64,000 bases of DNA from Caryophanales bacterium (GTDB lineage Bacteria; Bacillota; Bacilli; Bacillales; Amphibacillaceae). Location of the stretch: assembly GCA_026168805.1 (NCBI GenBank), contig JAPFDS010000056.1, positions 1-64,000 on the forward strand. Direction: 5' to 3'. Each line of letters begins with the position of its first letter. Within the stretch, counting starts at the first letter, position 1. Position numbers and translations under genes: made by a program. Of this stretch, positions 1 through 8,856 are shown piece by piece. The notes beneath the pieces are model-generated. The model ran no database searches. It was given only the letters and a program-made list of their open reading frames with translations, and had not been told where the DNA came from.

Positions 1-178
1 TCCATACTGATTTCCTTTATTTTGGATTTGGATAGGTTTACTACCTACCACCATTATAAAGGATTTTTTATTGCTTGAAAACCAAATACAGTATCTTTAG
101 AAAATTATTAATTTTTAGTAATAATTAATGCAATGCTAGTGGTTTTTGATAAAAAAATAATTTTCTCAAGCTAATGTA
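1..178. other. Left-edge non-coding stretch
   Basis: No convincing gene is seen here. One plus-strand frame is open from the window edge to a TGA near position 78, but 25 codons are too few to identify a product. A short AT-rich inverted repeat (about 106-128, AATTATTA and TAATAATT arms) could be a weak terminator for a gene to the left or for the lipoprotein gene reading leftwards. Confidence 0.3.
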
Positions 179-1099
179 TTACTTAACAGAAAATGGAGCG
201 GCAATCACTTCTTCTAATGCATACGGGTGTGCGTAAAGTTCTTTCACAAGTCGATAGGAACCTTTAGGAAAAGTTGAAATATCTACAGTAAAGGAAGTGT
301 GATCTCCAGGATATACAATCCATCCAATATCTTGTACTAGTGATTGATATGGAACAATCAGCCACTTGTCATCCATGTATTGTTCAATTGTAAAATCTTC
401 GCCAATCGTAAGTGTTGTTGGACCATAATTTGTCAATAAGAATGTCAATTGATTTTCCGTTTCTTTCTCTAACTCAATAGATGTATTTAATTCTTCACTA
501 GGAACATATACATAGGAAGTAAGAGTATCTTCAATAATTCCATCATCATCAATGATTTCTAAACTGATATGATATAAACGATTTACGTCAGAAGGGATAG
601 TACCCTCATATACAATGAATTCGTCTTCTATATTAGAAGCGAACCGTGTTTGATCGATAATAGGTTTTTCGCATGCATTGATATTTGAGCAAGGATTGAT
701 TTGCACACGAACATCTCTTTCTAACTCATTGTTATTGTCTGTCGCATGAATTAACCCTACTTGAAGGTTTGAACCTGCTTCAATCATGCCATTTGGAATG
801 GTATATCCAAATCTACCTTCACCATCAGCCATCATCCACTTTCCCGTTGGTTTTTCGTAACCGTCAGCCGGAGAGTCATTTATTTCTAAAGGAAAGCTAT
901 CTGCAAAAGGTATGTCAACAGTAGGTTGTCCAGTAGTAGAAGACAGCTGGTTAAACGGTGAAACCTCGGTCGGATCTTGGTATATGTCTTCAGTGATGAA
1001 GTCATCCGTATTCAGCTGGTCAATGGATTGACAACTCATTAAAATGGTGCAAGTAATCATTATAAGAATACTAAAAAGGTACTTTCTACAATGGATCAT
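179..1099 (-). CDS. Lipoprotein with C-terminal bacterial Ig-like domain
   Basis: A 306-residue exported lipoprotein of unknown role. The N-terminus is a short basic stretch, a hydrophobic core and the lipobox LMSC, so Cys23 should be lipidated and the protein held on the outer face of the membrane. About the last 95 residues (NYGPTTLTIG region to the end) resemble the Ig-like domain found at the C-terminus of many small Bacillaceae lipoproteins; the middle is not recognised. A GGGGGAG ribosome site lies about nine bases before the ATG. It starts 26 bases downstream of the GntR gene on the same strand, so the two may be co-transcribed. The domain call comes from residue pattern only. Confidence 0.7.
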   Translation of the reverse strand: MIHCRKYLFSILIMITCTILMSCQSIDQLNTDDFITEDIYQDPTEVSPFNQLSSTTGQPTVDIPFADSFPLEINDSPADGYEKPTGKWMMADGEGRFGYTIPNGMIEAGSNLQVGLIHATDNNNELERDVRVQINPCSNINACEKPIIDQTRFASNIEDEFIVYEGTIPSDVNRLYHISLEIIDDDGIIEDTLTSYVYVPSEELNTSIELEKETENQLTFLLTNYGPTTLTIGEDFTIEQYMDDKWLIVPYQSLVQDIGWIVYPGDHTSFTVDISTFPKGSYRLVKELYAHPYALEEVIAAPFSVK

Positions 1100-1125
1100 C
1101 CCTTGACACTCCCCCTAATCTTCAC

Positions 1126-1803
1126 TCATTTAAATAAGTCTTCTAAGTTTTTATATTCTTTTTGAATCTTTAAACTTTCGATGGCGTTATTAAAGTGCTT
1201 TTGTATGGCGAGTTCTAATTTTTCTTTATTTTCTTCTTTTAATAAATCAATGATTTCTTGGTGCTCTTTGTATCCGTATGGTGTAGATGTTGCTCCTTCT
1301 AAAAATCGATCAAATAAAATTAAATAGGCAGACGTTCGTTGGATAAGCGTTTCAATACATTCATTTAAAAATATATTTTGGCATTTTTTCGTAATCGCTA
1401 GGTGAAATTTCGCATTGATATCTACATAGGATTCAAAGTCCTGTTTCTTTAAAACTTCTTTTTCTGTACTGACAAGCTTCTCCATGGCGATGAAATCATT
1501 TGCCGTTAAATGCTCGACAGACTTCAATACAGCCATTATTTCCAATTCTCTTCGAAGCTCATATGCTTGAACAATCTCTTCACGCGTTGGATTAATGACA
1601 AATGCTCCTCGATTTTGAATCACTTCTACTAACCCTTCATCAGCTAACAAGTTAATCGCACTCCTTACAGGCGTTCGACTGACTTGTAAATTCGATGAAA
1701 TGGTATGCTCCACAAGTTGGCTTCCAGGTGATAATTTTTTGGTTAAAATCGCTTCTTTTAATGTGTTATATACTTTATTTTTAATGGATTCTTTTTCGGA
1801 CAC
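1126..1803 (-). CDS. GntR-family transcriptional regulator, FCD subfamily
   Basis: A DNA-binding metabolite-responsive regulator of 225 residues. The N-terminal 70 residues are a winged helix of the GntR type (SRTPVRSAINLLADEGLVE region). The rest is a helical FCD ligand domain with the typical ELRREL and FHLAI motifs. I chose the GTG start at 1803 because an AGAGGG ribosome site lies eight bases upstream and the family normally begins close to the SEKESIKNKVY segment; an ATG eleven codons upstream is possible. It is divergent from the saccharopine-dehydrogenase-like gene, the usual arrangement for a local regulator. A GTATAC palindrome lies inside the promoter of that gene and a similar one lies in front of abgA, so both may be targets (inference). 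Confidence 0.88.
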   Translation of the reverse strand: MSEKESIKNKVYNTLKEAILTKKLSPGSQLVEHTISSNLQVSRTPVRSAINLLADEGLVEVIQNRGAFVINPTREEIVQAYELRRELEIMAVLKSVEHLTANDFIAMEKLVSTEKEVLKKQDFESYVDINAKFHLAITKKCQNIFLNECIETLIQRTSAYLILFDRFLEGATSTPYGYKEHQEIIDLLKEENKEKLELAIQKHFNNAIESLKIQKEYKNLEDLFK

Positions 1804-1890
1804 TATAAAAACCCTCTTTCGTGAAAACTTAATCATTCTCTCTTATTTCTTTATAGTATATAGGTAATAATAAGTGAAAGAAAGAAAAGA

Positions 1891-1920
1891 TTGACAATGA
1901 ATGCGTATACAAGGTAAGAT
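1891..1920 (+). promoter_or_regulatory. SigA-type promoter with GTATAC palindrome in spacer
   Basis: TTGACA at 1891-1896 and TAAGAT at 1915-1920 are separated by 18 bases. A CGTATACA palindromic core (GTATAC at 1905-1910) sits in the spacer, where a bound GntR protein would block RNA polymerase. It is positioned to drive the gene at 2015. Confidence 0.6.
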
Positions 1921-2014
1921 TTACATGAATTGTAGAACAATTTTGAAGGACAATAATATGTTTAAAAAACAGTATGCATGTGTTGATGTAAGGTAGGAAT
2001 AAGGAGGGCTATAT

Positions 2015-3175
2015 ATGAATGTAGCGGTATTAGGAGCAGGAATGATTGGTACTACAGTCGTTCAAGAATTAATCCCAAATGAAGGAATTGACACCATTTA
2101 CGTAGTTGATGGTTTAGAGAAAAATATCCAAACATGTGTTGACAAAGCAAACACGGAAAAAGTGAAGGGAAAACATGTGCAAATTGAAGGTGAAAAAGAT
2201 ATTTACGAAGCACTTGATGCGATAGACGCTGATCTAGCCATCGTATGCTTACCTCACGCTTTAAGCATGCCAGCCATCCAAGCAGCCATTGATGCAAACT
2301 GTCATATAGTTGATTTAGTCGGCTCATTATTTGAAGAAAAGAAGGCGTTGCACGAAGAAGCAAAGAATTCAGATGTATTAGTTGTTCCAGGGTGTGGCGT
2401 TGCACCGGGAATTATAAACTTTTTAGCTGCACGGGGAATTGAACTACTTGATGAAGCTGATGAAGTAGTCATGATTTGTGGCGGACTTCCAAAAGACCCT
2501 TTGCCGCCGCTTTGGTATCAAATTGTTTTTCGATTAGAAAGTTTAATAGGTTTATATACACGACCAGCACTAGCAGCTGAAAATGGTAAGCTCGTTCATT
2601 TAGAGCCTCTGACAGGTTTAGAAGAAATGACCTTCCCAGAACCTGTAGGAAATTGTGAGGCAGTAGTTACCGACGCCCACAGTACAGCACACACCCTAAA
2701 AGATAAAGCCAACAAAGTGTATGAAAAAACAGTTCGCTACAAAGGACACTGGGAGAAAATGGCTGTGTTATCTGAATTAGGTTTTTTCTCAGATGAAAAA
2801 ATTGAAGTAGAAGGAGCGACGGTTCAACCGGTAAAGGTGGCTGAGAAAATTTTAGAGCCTCAATTAAAAGGAAAATCCCACGAAGATATAACTGTTTTAC
2901 GTGTAACAGTAGAAGGTTTGAAAGATGGAAAGAAGAAAAAATACGAATGGGAAATGGTTGATTTTTATGATCATCAAAGAAACATAACATCAATGGCTAA
3001 AACAACAGCTATGCCAGCTTTACTCCTTGCCGAAAGAATTATTTCTGGTGAAGTGACTGAGAAAGGTGTCCTACCCGTCGAAGAATTAATCATTGGTGCG
3101 CGTTTTGATCCTTTCTTAGAAGCTTTACAAGATAAAGGCATCGATATATCTTTCACAGAAGATCAAGAAAAATAA
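2015..3175 (+). CDS. Saccharopine dehydrogenase family oxidoreductase
   Basis: A cytoplasmic NAD(P)-dependent oxidoreductase of 386 residues, the usual length for this family. A Rossmann fold opens the protein (VLGAGMIGTT, GxGxxG at about residues 6-12) and is followed by the saccharopine-dehydrogenase catalytic and C-terminal region (VVPGCGVAPGIINFLAARG). Relatives act on amino-acid imines or aminoadipate-type substrates, but the substrate cannot be read here. The start has an AAGGAGGG ribosome site. The divergent GntR gene is its probable regulator. A strong hairpin terminator follows at once, so it appears to be a single-gene transcript. True lysine-pathway activity is not shown by anything in this window. 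Confidence 0.85.
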   Translation: MNVAVLGAGMIGTTVVQELIPNEGIDTIYVVDGLEKNIQTCVDKANTEKVKGKHVQIEGEKDIYEALDAIDADLAIVCLPHALSMPAIQAAIDANCHIVDLVGSLFEEKKALHEEAKNSDVLVVPGCGVAPGIINFLAARGIELLDEADEVVMICGGLPKDPLPPLWYQIVFRLESLIGLYTRPALAAENGKLVHLEPLTGLEEMTFPEPVGNCEAVVTDAHSTAHTLKDKANKVYEKTVRYKGHWEKMAVLSELGFFSDEKIEVEGATVQPVKVAEKILEPQLKGKSHEDITVLRVTVEGLKDGKKKKYEWEMVDFYDHQRNITSMAKTTAMPALLLAERIISGEVTEKGVLPVEELIIGARFDPFLEALQDKGIDISFTEDQEK

Positions 3176-3186
3176 TACGTGTGAAC

Positions 3187-3220
3187 AACCGGTATTCTGA
3201 ATAGGAATACTGGTTTTTTC
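3187..3220 (+). terminator. Rho-independent terminator
   Basis: An 11-base stem (AACCGGTATTC paired with GAATACTGGTT, one G-T pair) with a seven-base loop is followed by a run of T. It closes the gene at 2015-3175. Confidence 0.85.
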
Positions 3221-3363
3221 ATGATTGATTCTGCTAGATGTGAACACGGTTACATACACTTATTTGACAAAGAACATGAATGAATTTAGTCTGAATTGTA
3301 TATATGATTCAGTCAGCTTCATTAGACTTTGGTAAGACCAAAAAATAAAAGGGTGTGTATAAC

Positions 3364-4908
3364 ATGCGGAAGGCTGTATCCCTTCTATTAATAGGCTTGG
3401 CATTGTTCATGGTAACTGCTTGTAACTTAGAGTCGATTGAGGAAAAGCAAAAAAATGACTCTAACCACCGGGATGATATTGTCATCGGGTTGCAAGATGA
3501 TGTAGATCATTTACTGGCAAATACAGATGATTCACATGTGATCGATACACAGATTCGAAATATCTATGAACCTCTTATTACGTATGATCCCGAAACAGAA
3601 GAGTATATCGGCGTGCTCGCTAAAGAATGGGAAAATATCGATGAGGAAACTTGGAAAATCATCTTACGTGAAGATATCACGTATCACAATGGGGAACCTT
3701 TTGACGCAGAGGCAGTGAAGTTTAATATTGATTATATCCTCAATAAGGAAAACAAATCTGCATTTCGTTCAGCGTGGAAAAAAGTAGATGAAGTACATGT
3801 TCTATCCACCACAGAACTTGAGATTAAAACAAGTAAGCCGTTTGTAAATATGATCGAAAGGATGGCCGCAGATTTACTCATGATGGAACCGACATATGTA
3901 AATGAAGTAGGAACTGAAGAGGCAGGTAGCCATCCAATCGGCACAGGACCATATGCATTTGACGAATGGGAATCTGGTCAATCGTTGGAGTTAGAAGCTT
4001 ATGATAATTACTGGGGAGATGTGCCATCGATTACGAACGTAGAATTTCGTTATTTGGATGGAAAAGATGCTCGTCTATCCGCATTTTTAAGCGGTGATAT
4101 TGACCTATTAGGTCAAGTTCCGTATGATTCCATCCCGCAAATAGAAAATAACGAACAGTTTGTTATGAAAGAAATCACTCCTCCAACCGTTAATTATATC
4201 GCTCTCAATAATGTATCAGATGGTCCAATGAAAAATAAGCATGTAAGACAGGCGATTAATCACATAGTTGATCGAGAAGAATTAGTGAAAAATACGATAG
4301 GGGATTATGGTTCATTGATAAATGGCCCAGTAGTTGAAGGGCAGACGGACTATGTGGAAGTCGATGCTTATCCACATGATGAAAAGAAGGCACATAAATT
4401 ATTAAAAAAAGCAGATTATAGTCCCAAGGAGTTATCACTAGTTATTGAAACAACGAGCGGCCATTTTCCAATGGACCAACAAGTTGCACAAGAAGTAGCC
4501 TCACAGCTGAGAGACTTTGGTATTTCTGTAGACGTGCAAGTGAATAATTGGGATACACATCAGCAACGAATCGAACATCGAGATGTTGGTGACATGTTTT
4601 TGTTTGGATGGGGACCATCCTACGATGCTCAGAGTGTACTGAAGCCATTATTTACGAAAGATGGACAATTTAGTAGCTTTTATCAGAAAAAAATAGAAAA
4701 AGAATTGAAACAAACAAGTACAACATATGATGCTAAAAAACGCGCGGAACAATATGAAGCGATCCAAAAGAAAATTGTTGATCAAGCTGCATGGTTACCT
4801 CTATGGCAACCGAAGAATATGTATGCCATAAAAGCGAACTTGCAATTTGATCCGTCATATGAAGGGTATTTATTTATTTCTGAGATGCGATGGGAAAATA
4901 CCGAATAA
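3364..4908 (+). CDS. Peptide/nickel-type ABC transporter substrate-binding lipoprotein (orphan)
   Basis: An extracytoplasmic solute-binding protein of family 5 (DppE/OppA/NikA type), 514 residues. The signal peptide ends in VTAC, so Cys20 is the lipid anchor. The family 5 signatures follow: ITYHNGEPFDAEAVKFNID near residue 100 and IGTGPYAFDEWESGQ near residue 195. I start it at the ATG at 3364 with a GGGTG ribosome site; a GTG three codons upstream is also in frame. No permease or ATPase gene follows, so it must borrow membrane components, possibly those of the importer at 16-20 kb (inference). The ligand is unknown. Confidence 0.88.
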   Translation: MRKAVSLLLIGLALFMVTACNLESIEEKQKNDSNHRDDIVIGLQDDVDHLLANTDDSHVIDTQIRNIYEPLITYDPETEEYIGVLAKEWENIDEETWKIILREDITYHNGEPFDAEAVKFNIDYILNKENKSAFRSAWKKVDEVHVLSTTELEIKTSKPFVNMIERMAADLLMMEPTYVNEVGTEEAGSHPIGTGPYAFDEWESGQSLELEAYDNYWGDVPSITNVEFRYLDGKDARLSAFLSGDIDLLGQVPYDSIPQIENNEQFVMKEITPPTVNYIALNNVSDGPMKNKHVRQAINHIVDREELVKNTIGDYGSLINGPVVEGQTDYVEVDAYPHDEKKAHKLLKKADYSPKELSLVIETTSGHFPMDQQVAQEVASQLRDFGISVDVQVNNWDTHQQRIEHRDVGDMFLFGWGPSYDAQSVLKPLFTKDGQFSSFYQKKIEKELKQTSTTYDAKKRAEQYEAIQKKIVDQAAWLPLWQPKNMYAIKANLQFDPSYEGYLFISEMRWENTE

Positions 4909-4994
4909 TCCTTCCTATGATTAAAAAAGTCGTAATTGTGACTGAAATACTTCAAATGGTCCGAAGTTTTAGAGGAAGTCTTTCTATTTTCTTT

Positions 4995-5023
4995 ATTAAA
5001 CATGTCGATATCTGTTATAATAA
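4995..5023 (+). promoter_or_regulatory. Possible promoter of proline dehydrogenase gene
   Basis: A perfect TATAAT lies at 5018-5023 with a poor -35 (TTATTA, 4995-5000) 17 bases upstream. A weak -35 fits a promoter that needs an activator. Proline catabolic genes in Bacillus are proline-induced, but no regulator is encoded nearby. Confidence 0.4.
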
Positions 5024-5078
5024 GAAAGATTATGAAAAAATAACTCAATTTTAATTTAAACATGTGGAGGTTAGGACA

Positions 5079-6059
5079 ATGTCAAACTTAACAAGAGATT
5101 TTTTTATTGGATTATCTAATAATAAACTACTCAATGCAGGAGCTCAGAAATGGGGCTTTCACCTTGGAGCAGATAAGGTAGTTGCGGGTATAACAGTTGA
5201 AGAAACAATTGAAACCATTAAAGTTTTAAATGCACAAGGAATTTCATGTACCATTGATAATTTAGGTGAGTTTGTTAGTGATCGTAGTGAAGCAACTCGT
5301 GCGAAAAACTCAATCATTTCTCTTATTGAGGCTATTCACGAAAGTGGTGTAGATGCACACCTTTCACTAAAGCCTTCACAACTAGGACTCGATATAGCAG
5401 AAGATTTCTGTTATAAGAACTTATATCAAGTGGTAGAAAAAGCTCATCAGTACAATATATTTGTAAACCTAGATATGGAAGACTTTTCACGTTTACAAGC
5501 ATCCTTTGATCTATTTGATCAACTGCTAAAAGAATTCGATAATGTTGGAACTGTCATCCAGTCATACTTTTATCGTGCAGAAGATGATCTTTATACTCAT
5601 AAAGATCAACGCCTTCGTATCGTAAAAGGTGCATACAAGGAAGAGCCAGATGTAGCGTTCCAAGATAAAGAAGATATTGATGCAAACTACATTGAACTCA
5701 TTGAATGGCACTTACTCAATGGTAAATTCACATCAATCGCTACACATGACCATCATGTGATTGAACATGTGAAAGAATTTGTTCGTGCAAACAACGTTTC
5801 TTTAGATAAGTTTGAATTCCAAATGTTATATGGTTTCCGTGAAGATATGCAATTAAGTCTAGCAAAAGAAGGCTATAACTTCTGTACATATGTTCCATTT
5901 GGAGAAGATTGGTACGGATACTTTATGCGCCGTTTAGCAGAACGTCCGCAAAATATTAACTTAATCACAAAACAAGTCTTTAATAAGAAGACAAACACAA
6001 TACTTGGCGTTGCTTTAGGAGCATTCGTACTTGGTAGATGGTCTAAGAAAAAGAAATAA
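5079..6059 (+). CDS. Proline dehydrogenase (FAD-dependent)
   Basis: Oxidises proline to pyrroline-5-carboxylate and passes electrons to the respiratory chain, the first step of proline catabolism. The protein has 326 residues, a little longer than the usual monofunctional enzyme of Gram-positives. Visible barrel motifs include LSLKPSQLGL, RLRIVKGAYKE and the SIATHD segment, with RRLAERPQN near the C-terminus (the family arginine-rich substrate motif). The last 25 residues are hydrophobic then lysine-rich, which may help membrane attachment. The ATG at 5079 is preceded by GTGGAGG eight bases away. No pyrroline-5-carboxylate dehydrogenase gene adjoins it; the proline symporter gene 34 kb away is disrupted. 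Confidence 0.92.
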   Translation: MSNLTRDFFIGLSNNKLLNAGAQKWGFHLGADKVVAGITVEETIETIKVLNAQGISCTIDNLGEFVSDRSEATRAKNSIISLIEAIHESGVDAHLSLKPSQLGLDIAEDFCYKNLYQVVEKAHQYNIFVNLDMEDFSRLQASFDLFDQLLKEFDNVGTVIQSYFYRAEDDLYTHKDQRLRIVKGAYKEEPDVAFQDKEDIDANYIELIEWHLLNGKFTSIATHDHHVIEHVKEFVRANNVSLDKFEFQMLYGFREDMQLSLAKEGYNFCTYVPFGEDWYGYFMRRLAERPQNINLITKQVFNKKTNTILGVALGAFVLGRWSKKKK

Positions 6060-6070
6060 AGTGGCTATTC

Positions 6071-6110
6071 AAATAAAAGGAAATCACTAATAGTGATTTC
6101 CTTTTATTTG
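6071..6110. terminator. Bidirectional terminator
   Basis: A perfect 19-base inverted repeat (6071-6089 and 6091-6109) has A-rich and T-rich outer ends. It can terminate both the proline dehydrogenase gene and the convergent membrane-protein gene at 6133. Confidence 0.9.
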
Positions 6111-6132
6111 ATTCATACGATTGTTTAAAAAA

Positions 6133-6540
6133 TTAATTCACGTCTTTTTTCCCTTCTTGAGCTAACTTTTTCTTCACTTGTGCATGTCCAATAAAGACAC
6201 AAACAGTTGCTACAATAAAGCATAAGTATGTGAAAACAATTAAGTCCTTCAAAGGCTCAGGAATGTTTGGATAGTAAAGTGCTACTGAGACGAGATAAAT
6301 CACCATTGCTACAATGTATACAGGTTGCCATTTCTTCCCTCTTTGCATCATTATAATAGAAATGATTGCTAATATAAGAAAGAGTATGAGAATGATTCCT
6401 GGAATAATAATCCAAGATGTAAGTGTAGCATCGATAATATCTGAACGAACAATGTCATATGATGCATAAGCATAGAGGCCGTAAGATGCAGTGATGATAA
6501 GTAATCCAATAATAAGAAACATGAACCCTAAAATAATCAT
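6133..6540 (-). CDS. Small four-helix membrane protein, unknown function
   Basis: A 135-residue integral membrane protein with four hydrophobic segments (about residues 3-25, 42-65, 73-90 and 97-117) and a lysine-rich C-terminal tail (KKKLAQEGKKD) that should face the cytoplasm. I do not recognise the family. An AAGGTGGG ribosome site supports the start. It stands alone between two terminators' worth of intergenic DNA, convergent with proline dehydrogenase. Confidence 0.75.
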   Translation of the reverse strand: MIILGFMFLIIGLLIITASYGLYAYASYDIVRSDIIDATLTSWIIIPGIILILFLILAIISIIMMQRGKKWQPVYIVAMVIYLVSVALYYPNIPEPLKDLIVFTYLCFIVATVCVFIGHAQVKKKLAQEGKKDVN

Positions 6541-6784
6541 TTTAACCCACCTTTATAAATTCAGTTACAATGAACAGTTTCATTATTAACTTCACAGTTT
6601 ATCTTTCTATTATACATGATTCAGCGATCATAACAGAAGGGAAAAGACATGCATGCCAAAAACTATCTTTTACCATTGGTTACTTTATTCGCTTCTCTCA
6701 AGGAAACTATGTATGATATGTACGGATAGATGCACTTTTTATTTTTTATAAATGTGCAAGAATGATAGAAAGAGAGAGAAGATA

Positions 6785-7396
6785 ATGGTAGAAAGAACGT
6801 TTGATGAAGCATTAAATATTCATACGATTGGAGTTCGTGAATGGAAGGGGAAAGATGAAGAGAAATATAATCGATATGAAGCAACACCTTATGAGGCGTT
6901 AGAAATGTTTTTTGAACAATACGAACTTGAACAAACCGATACACTTGTTGATTTTGGCTCAGGTGAGGGGCGAGTATCTTTTTACGTACATAACCGGTTT
7001 AATGTGCCAGTAACAGGAATAGAGAATAATGACCGAACATTTGAAGCGGCATTGAGCAATAAAAAAAGTTACAGGTACCGTGCAGCTGATAAAGATGCGC
7101 CAATTTACTTTGAATATGGACTGGCGGAACAATACGACATCCAACCGACGGATAATCGATTCTTTTTATTCAATCCATTTTCCGTAACGATTTTTAAACA
7201 AGTGATTACAAACATCGTTGCCTCCCTTGAGAAAGACCCACGCATGGCAGAGGTCATCTTATATTATCCACTACCAGCATTCAAACGTGTGATGAAGCAC
7301 ACACCTTTGCAAAAAGTTAAAAAGGTGAAAGTTCCACGAATTCATGGGAAATATGGAAAGTTTATTATTTACCGGTATACCCCAGAAAGTGAATAA
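6785..7396 (+). CDS. SAM-dependent methyltransferase (class I)
   Basis: A soluble class I methyltransferase of 203 residues. The SAM-binding motif I is clear (LVDFGSGEGRVSFYV near residue 55) and is followed by an acidic strand end (VTGIENND). The rest of the Rossmann-like core is present up to FKRVMKHTPLQ. The substrate cannot be inferred. I start it at the ATG at 6785, just after a GAGAGAGAAG purine run, a weak ribosome site; an upstream in-frame ATG at 6752 has no good site. A terminator follows, so it seems monocistronic. Confidence 0.82.
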   Translation: MVERTFDEALNIHTIGVREWKGKDEEKYNRYEATPYEALEMFFEQYELEQTDTLVDFGSGEGRVSFYVHNRFNVPVTGIENNDRTFEAALSNKKSYRYRAADKDAPIYFEYGLAEQYDIQPTDNRFFLFNPFSVTIFKQVITNIVASLEKDPRMAEVILYYPLPAFKRVMKHTPLQKVKKVKVPRIHGKYGKFIIYRYTPESE

Positions 7397-7401
7397 ATAA
7401 G

Positions 7402-7438
7402 TAGCGGATGATTCTACATAGAGTCATCCGCTATTTTT
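7402..7438. terminator. Bidirectional terminator
   Basis: A ten-base stem (TAGCGGATGA at 7402-7411 paired with TCATCCGCTA at 7424-7433) ends in a T run. It lies between the convergent methyltransferase and abgA-like genes and can serve both. Confidence 0.88.
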
Positions 7439-7446
7439 ATGAGCAT

Positions 7447-8742
7447 TTATTGATTTGAAAGAGTAATAGCTGACTCGACAAGCACATTTACTGCTGGAAG
7501 TAACGAACGTTCATCAATATCGAATTTTTCATTATGATGTCCTGCGGCTAATTCGGTTCCGAAAATAACATATGTTGCTTGGCCACCGCGTTCTTTGACG
7601 CGTTCCATAAAGTATGTGGCATCTTCAGACCCTGCTGAAGCATTGTCTTCTTTTTCACAATGCTCCATTTCACCAGTATCTGAAGCGATGTGATACATTT
7701 TTTCTGCTAACGCTGGGGAACATTGACTACTAAGCGCATCTCCAACAGTTTCAATCTCGTAATCGACATTATACATAGTAGCGGCACCTTGAATGACCGC
7801 TTCTGCTTGGCTGCGTACAAACGTATTTATTTCTGAAGTTTCTCCCCGTGTTTCAATCGTCATCGTTGCCGTATCAGCGATAATATTACGCCCTGCGCCA
7901 GCATGAAGCTCGCCAACATTCATCCGTGTAGCTCCGTCAGAGTGTCGCGGGATTGCATATAAATTAATTGCGGCATTTGCAGCTGCTAGTAGAGCATTTT
8001 TTCCTTCTTCTGGTGAGCTCCCTGCGTGTGCAGCTGTACCTTTATAGGTGACATTTAATTTCGTAGTTGCAAGAAATCCATTGTTTGCTGCTACGAAATG
8101 GCCAAAAGGTACACCCGTTCCAATATGAGACGCGATAAAAATATCCACATCATCAACGACCCCTTTTTCAGTCATTGACTTTGCGCCACGTGTTCCTTCC
8201 TCAGCCGGTTGAAAAATAAGTTTAATCGTGCCGCATAATTCATCTTTTTGTTCCATCAATACTTTTGCAACTGTCAGCCCGATAGATGTATGTGCATCAT
8301 GTCCGCATGCATGCATTTTATTATCTAGTGTAGAGCGAAAGCCCTTTTGCACCGGAACATGTGCATCTTCTGCACATTCATGAATATCTAATGCGTCCAT
8401 GTCGAATCGATATGCAAGTGTAGGTCCTTTCTTTCCCGTATCAAGAGTTGCGACAATCCCTGTATATCCGTCTTTAAAATGTTCAACGAAATCAGGATGG
8501 GCACCATTTTCAATCGCCCACGCATAGTGAGCTTCCGTTTCCTCATTAGAAGGCTTCCCCATACAAGCATTTGGATCCATTACATCTATTCCAAGTTGTA
8601 ATGAATAACCAAGTTTTGTTAATTCATGCGCGACGATGGAAGCAGTTCGCATTTCAAGAAATCCAGTTTCCGGATACATGTGCAAATCGCGACGGAAACG
8701 AATCATTTGCTCTTCTAACGTATGTTCTTCTGTTGTATGCAT
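7447..8742 (-). CDS. abgA: M20 family amidohydrolase, AbgA-like
   Basis: A di-zinc amidohydrolase of 431 residues that should cleave an amide bond of an acyl or aminobenzoyl amino acid in the cytoplasm. The metal motifs are complete: HACGHDAHTS at about residues 144-153, PAEEGTRGAK near 183 and AAGHHNEKFD near the C-terminus. The insertion after the first 60 residues and the overall length match the AbgA subunit of p-aminobenzoyl-glutamate hydrolase rather than shorter hippurate hydrolases. It is the third gene of abgB-abgT-abgA, which in other bacteria imports and hydrolyses p-aminobenzoyl-glutamate, a folate breakdown product. A repeat element occupies much of the 231-base gap to abgT and a candidate promoter sits in the remainder. 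Actual substrate is inferred from family only. Confidence 0.85.
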   Translation of the reverse strand: MHTTEEHTLEEQMIRFRRDLHMYPETGFLEMRTASIVAHELTKLGYSLQLGIDVMDPNACMGKPSNEETEAHYAWAIENGAHPDFVEHFKDGYTGIVATLDTGKKGPTLAYRFDMDALDIHECAEDAHVPVQKGFRSTLDNKMHACGHDAHTSIGLTVAKVLMEQKDELCGTIKLIFQPAEEGTRGAKSMTEKGVVDDVDIFIASHIGTGVPFGHFVAANNGFLATTKLNVTYKGTAAHAGSSPEEGKNALLAAANAAINLYAIPRHSDGATRMNVGELHAGAGRNIIADTATMTIETRGETSEINTFVRSQAEAVIQGAATMYNVDYEIETVGDALSSQCSPALAEKMYHIASDTGEMEHCEKEDNASAGSEDATYFMERVKERGGQATYVIFGTELAAGHHNEKFDIDERSLLPAVNVLVESAITLSNQ

Positions 8743-8787
8743 AACAATAATTCTCCTTTACTAATCGGTACTCATTTATTACGTATA

Positions 8788-8815
8788 AGTGTACACCCCT
8801 GTATACATTTGTCTA
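8788..8815 (-). promoter_or_regulatory. Candidate abgA promoter with GntR-like operator
   Basis: On the minus strand TAGACA (8810-8815) and TACACT (8788-8793) are 16 bases apart. The spacer holds TGTATACA (8800-8807), and a second half-like GTGTACA adjoins it. The arrangement mirrors the promoter at 1891, where CGTATACA also sits in the spacer. Confidence 0.4.
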
Positions 8816-8856
8816 GATAAAGACTCATCGTAGAGGGTGGTTCTCCTAAAATACAA

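Noticed and set aside
1-78. Short open frame at the left edge as the end of a gene
   Set aside because: Only 25 codons are visible, with no recognisable motif and nothing to choose that frame over chance.
4943-4968. ACTTC/GAAGT inverted repeat upstream of proline dehydrogenase as an operator
   Set aside because: The arms are only five bases long in AT-rich DNA, which is expected by chance.
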